Below the pieces are notes generated by a model. That model was given only the letters and a program-made list of their open reading frames with translations. It was not told the origin of the DNA and searched no databases. A stretch of DNA of 64,000 nt, from assembly GCA_014549065.1 (NCBI GenBank), contig JACDOX010000027.1, forward strand, positions 4,756,485-4,820,484. The letters are read 5' to 3'. This document shows, one piece after another, positions 10,101-20,400 of the stretch (its first letter is position 1; each line of letters starts with the position of its first letter). This stretch comes from Cardinalis cardinalis (lineage: Eukaryota; Chordata; Aves; Passeriformes; Cardinalidae). Position numbers and translations under genes: made by a program.

Positions 10101-12651
10101 GTAAGAGGCTAAAATAATGCCTCCTGTGCAAGAGTAGAACTGTTTGGGAATGTTTCTCCTCTTCCCTGCGGGAAGTTAGAGCAGTCTGTTAGCACAGGGC
10201 CTGGCTTAAGAATAGTAAAGTGAGCGTTTCACTTGGAGGAGGTGAAGNTGCTTTAATAGACAAATAGAAATACCCTGGCATGCATTCAGGTANCAACTCA
10301 CTTTGGTAAGCAAGAGATGACAACTGAATCATGTGTCTGAANTGAGGTGCACAAGGAACAAACCCTTTGTTCCTCTCTCTTCTCTTCCCTTCCCTGTAGC
10401 AGTATCCAGTAGGTCTGGGTTGTAATCCCAGCAGCCATGATCTGATCTTTTTGCTCCCAGCTTTGCTGTTCAGCCACCTTCCTNTGCTGGAAGAGCATAC
10501 AGTACTTTTTGCACATGCAAAGAAATCTTGTTGGTGACTTAAAATACAGAATGGTGTTTAGTGCAGCCTGTTTGCAGNGGGGTTTCTTCTCTGGGCATGT
10601 TTTGATCAATCTGACGAAGAGAGAGCACCTTGAAGAGCAGCAGGTTGGTGTCTCAGAAGGGTAGAAGGAGGTTTGTTGGGGNGAGTCCAAGGTATTCCCA
10701 GTAGCAGTGCAGAGCAACCCATTTGGCCACAAAGCTTGGTGTCTTTCTTTAGAAAGCTCTGACAAAACCTTGGAGNTTTTATTGTATTTATTACTCAAAA
10801 GCAGTACTACTCTTGTGAGTCTATAAATGGCATAACGCTCCTCCATCAAGGGAAAGCTTGCAGTGGGCAAAAGACAGGAGAAAGCAGGGTGCCACTGACA
10901 TCAGAGCTCTGAAATAGCACAGGATGTTTCAGCAAGAGATACCTGATAAGGTACAACCCAAGTTGCTGATGTGGGAGAAATCCCTCCATAGCCTTTTTAG
11001 CACACAGCACCATTGCTGCCAAGAATTAAAGTTCCTAGTGACTGAAAAGGAAGTGTTTGTCCCTTGTGTAGCTCCCTAAGCATGCAGTTGGCTTTCTCAC
11101 TTGCTCTTCAAAGCTTTTGGTGATCAAAGCAGTGATGACTCTGGAAGAAAGATGAAGTTCCACATACTGAGAGAAGCTGGCAGTACATAGGAAGCCTGAG
11201 TTGAAGCTTGCCAGTATAGTCCATTTCTAAAATTACATTTTAGTGAGGTTTTTTTAACTTTTCAAATTGCTCAGAATTGTTTTTAAAGAATGTGTACTGT
11301 TGCTGGGAATCACAGAGGAGGGCCTGAGGTTTGCAGGTAGGCTTCCACTGTCATTAGAAATGGTTAGTGTGCAAAAAGCTTGGGAGGGAGCAAGGTTTTG
11401 AAATTTTACAAAATGGATCCAGAAAGTGCATTAGAACACTAAAAAAAAGTTGTTGCATCAATGAAATGATGCTTTAAAAGAAAAANAAAGGGAGGTAGGA
11501 GAATAGCTACAGGTATCTCTTGGCAGTCATTCAGCAGTGAGCTTGGGCACTACAAAAACATGTTTATTGTGGACATGCAAACACTAGTGTATATTTAGTC
11601 ATTCTCTGTGCTGACAACATCAAAAGCTTGTGTACTGTCACTCCACTGATATCCATCTCTGCATTAAAAAATAAAATACAAAGATACAGTCTTTGATAGG
11701 GTAATTTCTGCAGCCCTGCTGGGCCCTAATTTGGCCATTTGGGAATTCACCAGTTTCTCCCTGTCAAACAAGGAGAACATCACTCTGCTGTCCCTTGTCT
11801 GCCCTGAAGTACATCTCCTAGTTCATATGGAAGGTTCCTGAAAGCTCATTTTAGATATCAGCTGCTTGTAACANCTCTTAGCAACTGTTTTAAGTAAAAA
11901 TATTCAGGCTTAAAAGTGACTGGTTAAACCANTGTTGAAACTTGTAACAACAAAAAAAGCTTCATGGTGTCATTACTAGCCAAGCTTAGCCAAATCTCCT
12001 GCAGTGTGTAATGCAGCTCTACTGCAACTGATCAGGTAGTTACAAATTTAGCCTCTTGGCTCAGATTTTGTTTGTTCATACTACTAGTTCTGCTGACACT
12101 CACAATGAAAAACGTTCATTCGGCTCACTGGCTGATAGGTTTCTTTTTCCTACTGCCAAAGTGAACTTCAATGAGGTTGAAGTCAATGAGGAAGGCCTCT
12201 AGCATATTGATTAAGCTACTAGAATTAGGTTGGCGTATGTATTATGGCCCAGACCAGTTACTGCTGTTTAAATCCATGGTTGGGTACCTGATGAAAGATG
12301 CCCTTTCCTTGTAGTTATCTTTTACTCATAAGGGGTTTAAATTAAAAATGCACGGGATATGAAATTGCAGATACGGTATAACTCAGAAAGTGTGAAAAAT
12401 GATAATAGACCTGCTGCACTGACGTACTGGAATGCATGGCCTGGTATTACAGTCTGTGATTTGAGAACATCATTGTCTCTGGTATGGCAGTCTCCAGCCC
12501 CATGTGTCCAGGACCTGTGTGAGGGACCCAACTGTTTAACTTGAAAGATGTTGGAAATCACTGAGTAGATCAGTATATGTTGCTATGNTTGTATCAGCTA
12601 CAGAGCAATAGAGGGAAATGTGCATCATCTTCTCTTTTTTTTTATTTCCAG
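10101..12651 (+). other. NUFIP1 last intron (2.55 kb)
   Basis: Donor GTAAGA, acceptor TTTTTTTTTATTTCCAG with a long polypyrimidine tract. I recognised no repeat or RNA gene inside. The open frame on the minus strand at 10298-10870 is kept open partly by N-containing codons and matches no family I know. Confidence 0.85.
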
Positions 12652-12990
12652 TTACTGGCCCAGGACATCCGGCACGAGAGGAATGTGATTTTGCAGTGTG
12701 TTCGATACCTCATCAGAAATAACATGTTTGGACTTCATCTTAAAACAGAACCACAGGCTGAAGCAGAAACTGAACAGTCCTCTACACNTACAGCAGAACC
12801 TTCTATGGAAAAAGCTGATGAACCTAATTGTTCTTGTAGCTCTGACCTTCAGTTAGAAGGAGGACAAAAAGATGCATTATTAATAGCCCAGGGTGAGAAG
12901 GAACTTGTGGATCAGACTTCACAGATGGCTCAGTTGGCAGATGAGGACACGTGGGAAACCCCATCAATTCAGTGTGAAGGAGCACCATAG
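12652..12990 (+). CDS. NUFIP1: NUFIP1 terminal coding exon, ZNHIT3-binding helix and extended tail
   Basis: The exon encodes 112 residues and a TAG stop (12988-12990). Residues 1-28, LLAQDIRHERNVILQC and VRYLIRNNMFGL, match the human C-terminus LLAPDIRHERNVILQCVRYIIKKDFFGL almost exactly. This is the short helical region that holds ZNHIT3 (yeast Rsa1-Hit1). The human protein, as I recall it, ends about 14 residues later. Here an acidic, Glu/Gln/Ser-rich tail of 84 residues follows (HLKTEPQAEAETEQSS ... WETPSIQCEGAP). The N at 12788 leaves one tail residue ambiguous (CNT: Pro, Leu, His or Arg). The tail has no recognisable domain and is probably disordered. Confidence 0.95.
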   Translation, partial: LLAQDIRHERNVILQCVRYLIRNNMFGLHLKTEPQAEAETEQSSTXTAEPSMEKADEPNCSCSSDLQLEGGQKDALLIAQGEKELVDQTSQMAQLADEDTWETPSIQCEGAP

Positions 12991-13095
12991 AGGATGTCTG
13001 TTATGGACAATAAAGGCTCACNTTTTCTACTCAACTGATGCTTTTTGAAAGACATCAGTGTAACAAAAAATCATTAAAGTACATACTGAGAGCTG
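12991..13095 (+). terminator. NUFIP1: NUFIP1 3' UTR with two poly(A) signals
   Basis: A canonical AATAAA lies at 13009-13014, only 19 bases after the stop. The variant ATTAAA lies at 13073-13078. The first would give a very short 3' UTR, so the second, or a more distal unrecognised site, may be the main one. The exact cleavage point cannot be read from sequence alone. Confidence 0.65.
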
Positions 13096-16000
13096 TTAAA
13101 ACCACTTTCCTAATCTGTTCTGCCCTAGGTGGCCATTTCCTTGGAAAACATATTGAGTAATTCCATATCCACATGGCATAAAGGCAGCAGTGGCACAGAG
13201 TATGACCTTCCCTAGAGTAGATGCAGATCCCTGCTCTTCAGAGTTCTGAGTGTCTTACCTTCTTATGAAATGTGTGTGAGTCCATCCCTAGAGCCAAGTA
13301 GGATGGATTTTCTTCATGTGAAGTCATGGTCCGGTCTGTGTGGAGTATCTTGAGCGTCCAGAAGTATTTCAGTATAGTTTCAAAATGGCAATTCAGTGCA
13401 CACATAGTTTCACTTCAGCTGTTACAGATATATCCAATATAAATATAATATAGCCAGTGTAAAATATGGAAGATATAACTGACCTATCTCAAAAAGTACT
13501 GCTTCTACCAGGAGCCTCTTCCTCCCTGAATTAAGTTGTTGATTGAGCAGAGAAATGGAAACGAGGGAGCAGGTTTTATTTATTATTAAAAAAAAAGATA
13601 CTAGAACTGTTTGCATCAATGCTGGGTTGCTGGTTGAGCTCAGGTACCCNGTATTGAGCTTTAACTTCTGTTGCAGTTATTGCCTGACAAATTAACTCCT
13701 GAAGCAAACCCTCAATATCATTATCAAAGTTTAGAAACCTTACCAAGAGTTACTGGGTACCTTTTGCATTCCCAAATTACATTGGGAATTTATTGGTTGG
13801 CTTTCTGGAGGAATGCCTTGATACATTGTTACAATGCTCCTACAGCACCCAGCGATTGGTTTTCTTCATGGGTTTGTGCATACTTCCATAGTGTTGTGAG
13901 CACTAAAAAAGAGGCATCAGCCAAGGTTTAGAAACAAATTTAGTCTTTTGATTATATTGTGCATTTGTTTGTCAGAATGCTTCTTATTAGGGGCAGGTGG
14001 TAGTTTGTCACATTGACACGGAAAACACACCACAAAAATAATCTGTTCTCAAAACCTCCATTTCAGAACCTGCTCTTNGTCTTTTAGTCATGGTTAAATG
14101 TTGCCATTAACTCTCAGGGATTGGCTTTGTTTTCTTTTTCCTTGATAGAAGTCTAGCCTTCCATTTCATCACCTGAAATAGGGAGACTCACATGGGGTAT
14201 TTTTATTGCCTAATAGCTATATTTTCTTTCCTTTAGTTCCTTAACTTGTGCCACACATCTCATTTGTGGAGTGTAGGAAACAAGAGCTAGTTGAAAATTC
14301 TATCCTGCTGCTCCGCTATTTATAACTACAACTGCATATTGTGTTTGTAATGCACTGTCTAAATTTATGGAATTATATAAATACCAACACCCTTGTAAAA
14401 GTTGTGTGTCTCAAGGATATATGGGCAGAATAGAAGCAGTGATCATAAACATTTATATTTCCAAGGCAGATGATTCATTCTTCCCATGATGATCTCACAA
14501 ACCATCTCAATCTCACTGACTTGCCTCTGGCTCTTACAGTTTTACTGCAATGAAAATACCAACGAAGAACACTCAGCCACGGAGATCTGGCACTNGAGCA
14601 GAACCTGGTTTCACAGTGGAGTGGTACCAGTGCTGTTGAAAGCATAAGTAACAGCTGCAGGAAGAGAAATGNATGTCTTAAATTTGCTATTAAATTGCAC
14701 TTTAAACAACCCTGTGTCCTATCANGGTGATGGCAGAGTTTTCTTCGATTGTACTCTTTGACCTTGTGTTTAAAAAGACAAAACCTTTACCAAGAATTCT
14801 TTATACTGTTGTCACAATGACTTAAGAATATTAAACTTTCACACAAAACCAAAACCTTTGTCAGAAAAAAATTATTTTCAAGTCTGTTTCATACAGATAG
14901 AGAGAAGTAGGTTTCTTTATAGGGAGATCTGTACATGGCATAAACCAGAAGTTTTAACCTGGGACTTGTTGCATACATGAAGAACTGCTATTTTTCTCAA
15001 AACAAGCCATTTCTGCCAACTTATATAGAGGCCATGTGAAGACAGACACTGCAATGATGTCAAACCCTGAATTGCAGTCTTGGTCAATGGTAGGAGGTCT
15101 CTGTCCTTTCCTCTTCCCCCACTTCTCTTTTTGTGTTCTTCCAGACCATGTTCAGACTTCACAGACCCCTTCTTGCTCATCAAGATTGTGCTTTTTTGGT
15201 ACTTTGGATTCAGCCTTTATATAGGGAAGGTGCCATAATGACCTTCTCTGGTACTCTCAAATGCCTGCAGGCTTTTCTGGTCCCTGCAGTTTTATCTGCT
15301 CTGGGTTAGCAGAGGTGGGTTTTGTTCACTTGAATAAAATTTGAATAAAATACCTCTCTGTGTCTGTAAGAAGAGCCTGTTGTTTCCGCCATGCTGCTGG
15401 AGCCAGCGCTTTGTGTAGCTTTTTGCTTTCTCATTGTCTTGATTTGGGGTGCTAGTTTCTTAAAGTTTTTTTTTTGCAGTGTTATTAAGAAAAAAGAATC
15501 CTACTGCTCAGTCTTTGTGACTCACTTTAGATAAAAATATTCCAGTGACAACCTTCACACTTCTGAAATTTTATTTTTTATCTTTCTTCTTTTATAACTT
15601 AGCTGCTGAAAATGTAGTTGTAGGCGTCTAGTTTAAATTCAGTTCCCTTGGGCTTNGCTGGTTTTCGTTTGTTTTAAACCCGTCTCACCTACTGAGCTAG
15701 AAGAGTGGGGAGAGGGAAGAAAAAAATCAGGACTACTCATTTGTGGAGGTGCAGCTTAGGCAATTGAGGCTTGCCTGTGAACCAAATCCTTTGTGCTACA
15801 ACACAGCTGCTCCTGGGAGGGTAAGGGAAACAAGCGGTGTGTGCATTTCTAATCTCTGTGACTCNTTGGTCAGTGAGGGCTTTTGCACTGATTTTACATG
15901 TTGATGTTCCAGTCCTTTGCACTGAAAGCACAGGAGAGGGGGTGGTTTGATTAACCCTGCACCAAAGGGAGGTGCTGTCCCTACTGCCAACACTCCGGTC

Positions 16001-16410
16001 CTCTGTGCCACAACCGGGTGTCCCTCGTGTTTCTCCTTGTTCCTGTGACTGCTAATCCAAGTCATGTGGTGCAGTCATTATTCAGAATGACAGTCATGCA
16101 GTCCTAGCAGATCTTTGGTGTTTGAAAAATGTTGAGAAATAAATACAGGCTCTTTGGGCTGGTTGTTTTGTCAAAGGCAGAAGTCTGCACTGGAATACTG
16201 CATTCCCCAAGCTGTCTATCCAGCATACTGCATTGTTCTGACTATCTGTGAAAGCACAAGACAATTGGAGAAAGTTCATGAGGACTGGAAAGAGAACAAG
16301 NGTCAGTTCAGGAGGATCTCAGGCCCTACAGGCTCACCAGCTTCACACTCACCCCAGAGAAGGTGGAACATATGAGCCTAGAAACTATTTCCAGACATAG
16401 TAAAGACAGT
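13096..16410. other. Intergenic sequence just downstream of NUFIP1
   Basis: No exon, tRNA or clear transposon was recognised. If NUFIP1 uses a distal poly(A) site, part of this could be 3' UTR. The sequence is AT-rich with many short stop-broken ORFs. Nothing else supported. Confidence 0.5.
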
Positions 16411-16630
16411 AATAGAATGGTTTGGGTTGGAAGGAGCCTTAAAGATCATCTGGTTCTAACCCTCTGCCACNGGCAAGAGCACCTTCCAGTAGACCNCATT
16501 GCTCAGAGCCCCATCCAGCCTGGCCTTGAACACTTCCAGGCATGGAGCATCCACAGCTCTTCTGTGCAAACTATTCTAATGCACACCACCCTCACGGTAA
16601 AGAATTTCTTCCTAATATCTAACATACAAG
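16411..16630 (-). mobile_element. CR1 LINE, 5'-truncated 3' end
   Basis: It starts with AATAGAATGGTTTGGGTTGG and AAAGATCATCTGGTTCTAACC and continues CCAGCCTGGCCTTGAACACT, TCACGGTAAAGAATTTCTTC, CTAATATCTAA. This is the reverse complement of the chicken-repeat-1 3' end, so the element is on the minus strand with its 3' end near 16411. It is a moderately young copy and truncated at about 16630, the usual outcome of CR1 insertion. Confidence 0.92.
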
Positions 16631-16719
16631 AAGGTGTTTGGGTTTAGCCAGCAGTGCTTTATGACGGAGGAATGCTTTATCACTTGGCTACTCTTTTACA
16701 GAGAAATTCTTTGCTTGAT

Positions 16720-17414
16720 TGGCTGAGGAAAGGGCAGTGGATATTGCTCACTCTAGATTTGGCNAGGCTTTAGATGCTGTGTCCTATAAAATCCTTATTG
16801 GTGAGGTAAAGGCTGGGTAGGTGGACGATGAGGTAGATTGAGCACTTACTGAAGTGCCAAGCTGAAGGAGTTGTGATCNGTCACTAGCAGGTTGGAAGAA
16901 GTGATCCTTTCTCTCTGTTCAGCACTGGTGATGTCCATCTGGAGTGCTGGGTCCAGTGCTGGGCTGCCCAGTGTAGGNGAGACATGGACAAACTGCAAGT
17001 CTAGTGCAGGGCCACAGGGGTGATGAAGGGATTGGGGCATCTTCCTTATGGGGAGAAGCTGAGAGAGCCTGGAGAAGAGAAGGTTCAGGGGGTTTTTATC
17101 CACGTGGATAGACACCTGATGGGGGAAGTAAAGGTGTAGCCAGGATTTCCTCAATAGTATCCATGGAAAAGACTTGACAAAAACATCCCTAATGGAAGGA
17201 AATGCAGGAAATTTCTTTCAAATATCCAAAGAAATGTTTTCACTGTGAGAGGGGTCAAACACTGACACAGATTGCCCAGAGATGTTGTGGCATGTCCATC
17301 CTTGGGGATATTCAAAATCTGAGAGGATGCAGCCCTGAGCAGGCTGCTGTGGGTGAGAGTTGGGAGGGATGACCTCCAGAGGTGCTCACCAGCCTCAGCT
17401 GTGCTGGGACTCTG
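16720..17414 (+). mobile_element. CR1 LINE fragment with an internal deletion
   Basis: The first part, from AGGGCAGTGGATATTGCTCA to about 16905, matches the CR1 reverse-transcriptase coding region (fixed phrases GGCTTTAGATGCTGTGTCC, AAAATCCTTATTGGTGAGGT). It then jumps to the later part: GGAGTGCTGGGTCCAGTGCT, GGGGAGAAGCTGAGAGAGCC, TGGAGAAGAGAAGG. The 3' segment follows with GATTGCCCAGAGATGTTGTG, TTGGGGATATTCAAAATCTG and GACCTCCAGAGGTGCTCACC. The order is sense on the + strand. Frames are broken by stops and indels. Only about 90 bases separate it from the minus-strand CR1, so the pair is convergent at their outer ends. Confidence 0.88.
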
Positions 17415-20400
17415 CAGGCTGCAGTGGATGTGCTGCTCAGAGCCGCTTGTTGGTGCGAAACTTGCTGTGAAGGCACTGTCCCTACTGAAATGACAGAGCA
17501 GACAGATCCCACGAGCTGCCCTGCCTGCACAAGGCTGATGGACTGCATCAAGTATTGAAGAGAAGCTNCAAGCTCAGCACCTGCGACAGCTGACACAAAT
17601 CTATGGCCTACATTTGTCCCTAGTGTTTGTCCTTGTGCAACCTTGAACTTCAGCTCTGTGCATCAATTTGCAGAGAGGGATGCTAAATCCAACACTTTAA
17701 CTCTCCCTGCAGTGCAATTTGAGATGGATGAATGAAAAACGCTGTGTGAGTGTTGGGTTTTGCTGTTACTTGGTGAGGTGAAAAAGAGTCGTGTTGGTCT
17801 GGGTATTCACTGGCGTAGTCTGGGAGTGCTCAATACCTGAAAGAAACACCCACTCTCCCTACTCTTCATTACTCCTATGGCTTATGTTGCGAGACTCTCT
17901 TCCTAAATTGTCCTCTGATTTCTAAATATACCCTTCAGGGGGTGGCTCTTGTTTGGCAAGGCAGCTTTCTTGGCAGGGCATAATTTTTCCATCCTTTTTG
18001 TGTATATAAAGGAAGCTATATAGACTATGTATGAGCATGGGCTCTTGTATGAAAGCAATACCAGCTCAGTAAAATAAAACCTTGTGTGCTGAGGAGTATC
18101 TGACATACCAAAACCCCTAAGTGGTCATAGGAGCAATTGTTTTGGGTGAGGAGAAATCCAGAGTGGATTTAATTTTATTTCAGGTTGACTAAAGTCTTAA
18201 TGAAAACACTGATATGGGTATTTGTTGGGGAAAGAGAAACAAGAAATTGGAACAAGTGCAATGTGTAGTTGGAGGGAAATAACAAGTTTGTTTTTTATTT
18301 GTCACAGCAAGCCATGTACTGAGTTGTTAAACATGCTTCCCCCCGCCATTCTCACCATCCTGCTTTCTAAACATGTGCTTGAATGANGTAAGTATATCAT
18401 TGGCACTGGGGAAGCTGAAAGAAAATTGCACCAATATTTGTCTATACTGATCCACGCTCTCTTGACTAGTGGATATCTGTTCAGAACTGGCTGCCTTTTG
18501 AACTGTGTTTCCTTGGCAAAAAGTTGGGGTGAAATAACTAGATTTCCCACTGGACTGATTTATGGATGGATCTGGGCAAAAAGGATATTTTTTTCAGTTC
18601 CAGAAATGGCCTGAAACATGCCAAAGTACACCTGTTTATAATGATTTCAGAAGAGATTTCTTTCTTATGTTTGTCCAGAGTATAACTTTTGTGGAATATT
18701 GGTTTTATGTTGGTGAAACCTTTTATTGCACTTGGGACAAAAGCATTTTGTTTCTGTTAAAAGAGAAATGAGGAAACCAGAGCAGAAACTCAGCATAGGA
18801 GAAGGTGACTCCCCANTCCCAGGCTCCCAAGAGAGATCTGCTTGGAGCAGCCCCCTTGGAACATGCAGGGCTGGCTGATCCCATCTCCTGCTCTCCGTGG
18901 CTCCACTTGGCCAGAATGTTTGTCTCCTGATGGAGAGGACCTGGATGCTTTGCTGAAGGGCTGCATCTCTTGCCTAGGAGGCCAGACCTNNGCAAAATGN
19001 AATTTTTAAAAAGCAAAGCCAGAGGATGCTGGAGAGAGTCAAGGTGATGTTTGGAGTATTCCTGGTCAGGGACACATGGAGGCTTCATGTTGTTGGGATG
19101 CCTGTCTCCTGAACAAATACTTTTATTAATTTTCTTGTTAATCAAAGCTGTCTGCTTCCTCACCTCCTCCTCCTCCTCTGCCAGGGATAGAAAGTGCAGT
19201 CCATGCTCTCTCATTTGCTGGAGCTACTTAGTAAACCCAACCTGAATCGGAAAATAGCAGTGGGATTACTTAAAACCACATTTCTCAGCAAGTTTGCGAT
19301 TTGTAAAACTCTTAATTCTGCTGTGCTTAAATCTAAACCCTCTTTATTTTCTTTTGGTCCCTTAGCAAAGAGATTTTGACTTTCAAGGGCAAGATGTCAG
19401 TATTGTACCAGGCAACATTGGAGAGAAGCTGATTGCATCATATAGCAGCAAAGTGTTATTGCAGATTTTCAAAAGTAGAGCTGTTCTCCCCACCCTTCTA
19501 AAATCCATTCTGAATTTTGGTGCTGTCTGATCTTTTGCGTTATTAGGTGATACTGTTNATAGACATTTTCTCACAGGAGAGAATAAAATTTGTCTACCCT
19601 TGCACCATGGAGACAAAATAACAATACGGGAAAAAGAATCTTCTTTAATTGTCCTTTGGTTTCATTTCCAGGAGCACAGTTTCCATCTCAGTTTCAGATG
19701 ACCCGTTCAGAGAACACGGTGTCTACGAGCCCTTGACTTCCACCCACACATAGGAGCTCAGAGCTGGTGTCTGAGCTTCTGTGACACTCCCTGAGAAAAC
19801 CCCAAGATGACCAGAATCAAAGTTTGGTGCCCTCCAAGAACAAGGGTGTGTGGAGGGCACAGTCTTTTGCCCCCTGTATGTGCTTATTTTTTAAAGTGGA
19901 TATAAATAGTGTTTGTGTATTGTATTTGAACATATATATTAGTAAAATAATGAAAATTTTCAATATTTATGAGATTAATATCCTCATATTGGTGGTTCCA
20001 GGGCCATGCCAGGCAGGAACCCCCATCNCCTGAAGGAGTGCTGTTCACTTTCCATCATGGAAAATATTGGGGGAACCCTGGCATAAGCACCTTGCTGGAG
20101 CCTCTGCTATGCAGTCAGGTGTGGCATAANAACAGCAGTAATGTGAAAAGTGAGTCTCTTCTTTGGGAAACAACTGATTCATTTNCATCATTAAAGTTAG
20201 AGGCAATGTGGAGCACAGACTGTTCTTAGTGGAGGATTACAAGATTCTGTTGGGATTTAGGGACGGAAATACATGCAGGATTTCCTTTAAAAAGACCTGT
20301 GCTTGAGTAATTGTTTTGTTGCTACANTAAAAACTAAAATCCTCAGGCTAGTGGAGCACTTTCTGAATTTTTGGGGTGCTTTGGCTCACCCTGCATTACG

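Larger units (their letters stand above)
1..13095 (+). other. NUFIP1: NUFIP1 gene, 3' portion (partial, five last coding exons plus 3' UTR)
   Basis: The joined exons 3472-3564, 7185-7447, 8844-8972, 9868-10100 and 12652-12990 encode one continuous reading frame of about 350 residues. It matches the C-terminal two thirds of nuclear FMR1-interacting protein 1. Diagnostic blocks are FPTLANIERKK, DPLGLLANGD, ESDKDEA, TLLEM and QDIRHERNVILQCVRYLI. All exon phases agree (2, 1, 1, 0), and every intron starts with GT and ends with AG. NUFIP1 is a nuclear RNA-binding scaffold that brings SNU13 together with the R2TP/HSP90 machinery during box C/D snoRNP assembly. It has also been described as a ribophagy receptor. 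The proline-rich N-terminus and C2H2 zinc finger are not in the window. Bases 1-3471 are an incomplete intron in which I saw no earlier exon. The gene end is set by the poly(A) signals near 13009 and 13073. Confidence 0.93.

Noticed and set aside
10298..10870. 190-codon minus-strand frame inside the last NUFIP1 intron
   Set aside because: Five codons contain N, so stops may be masked; no homology recognised; antisense in an intron.
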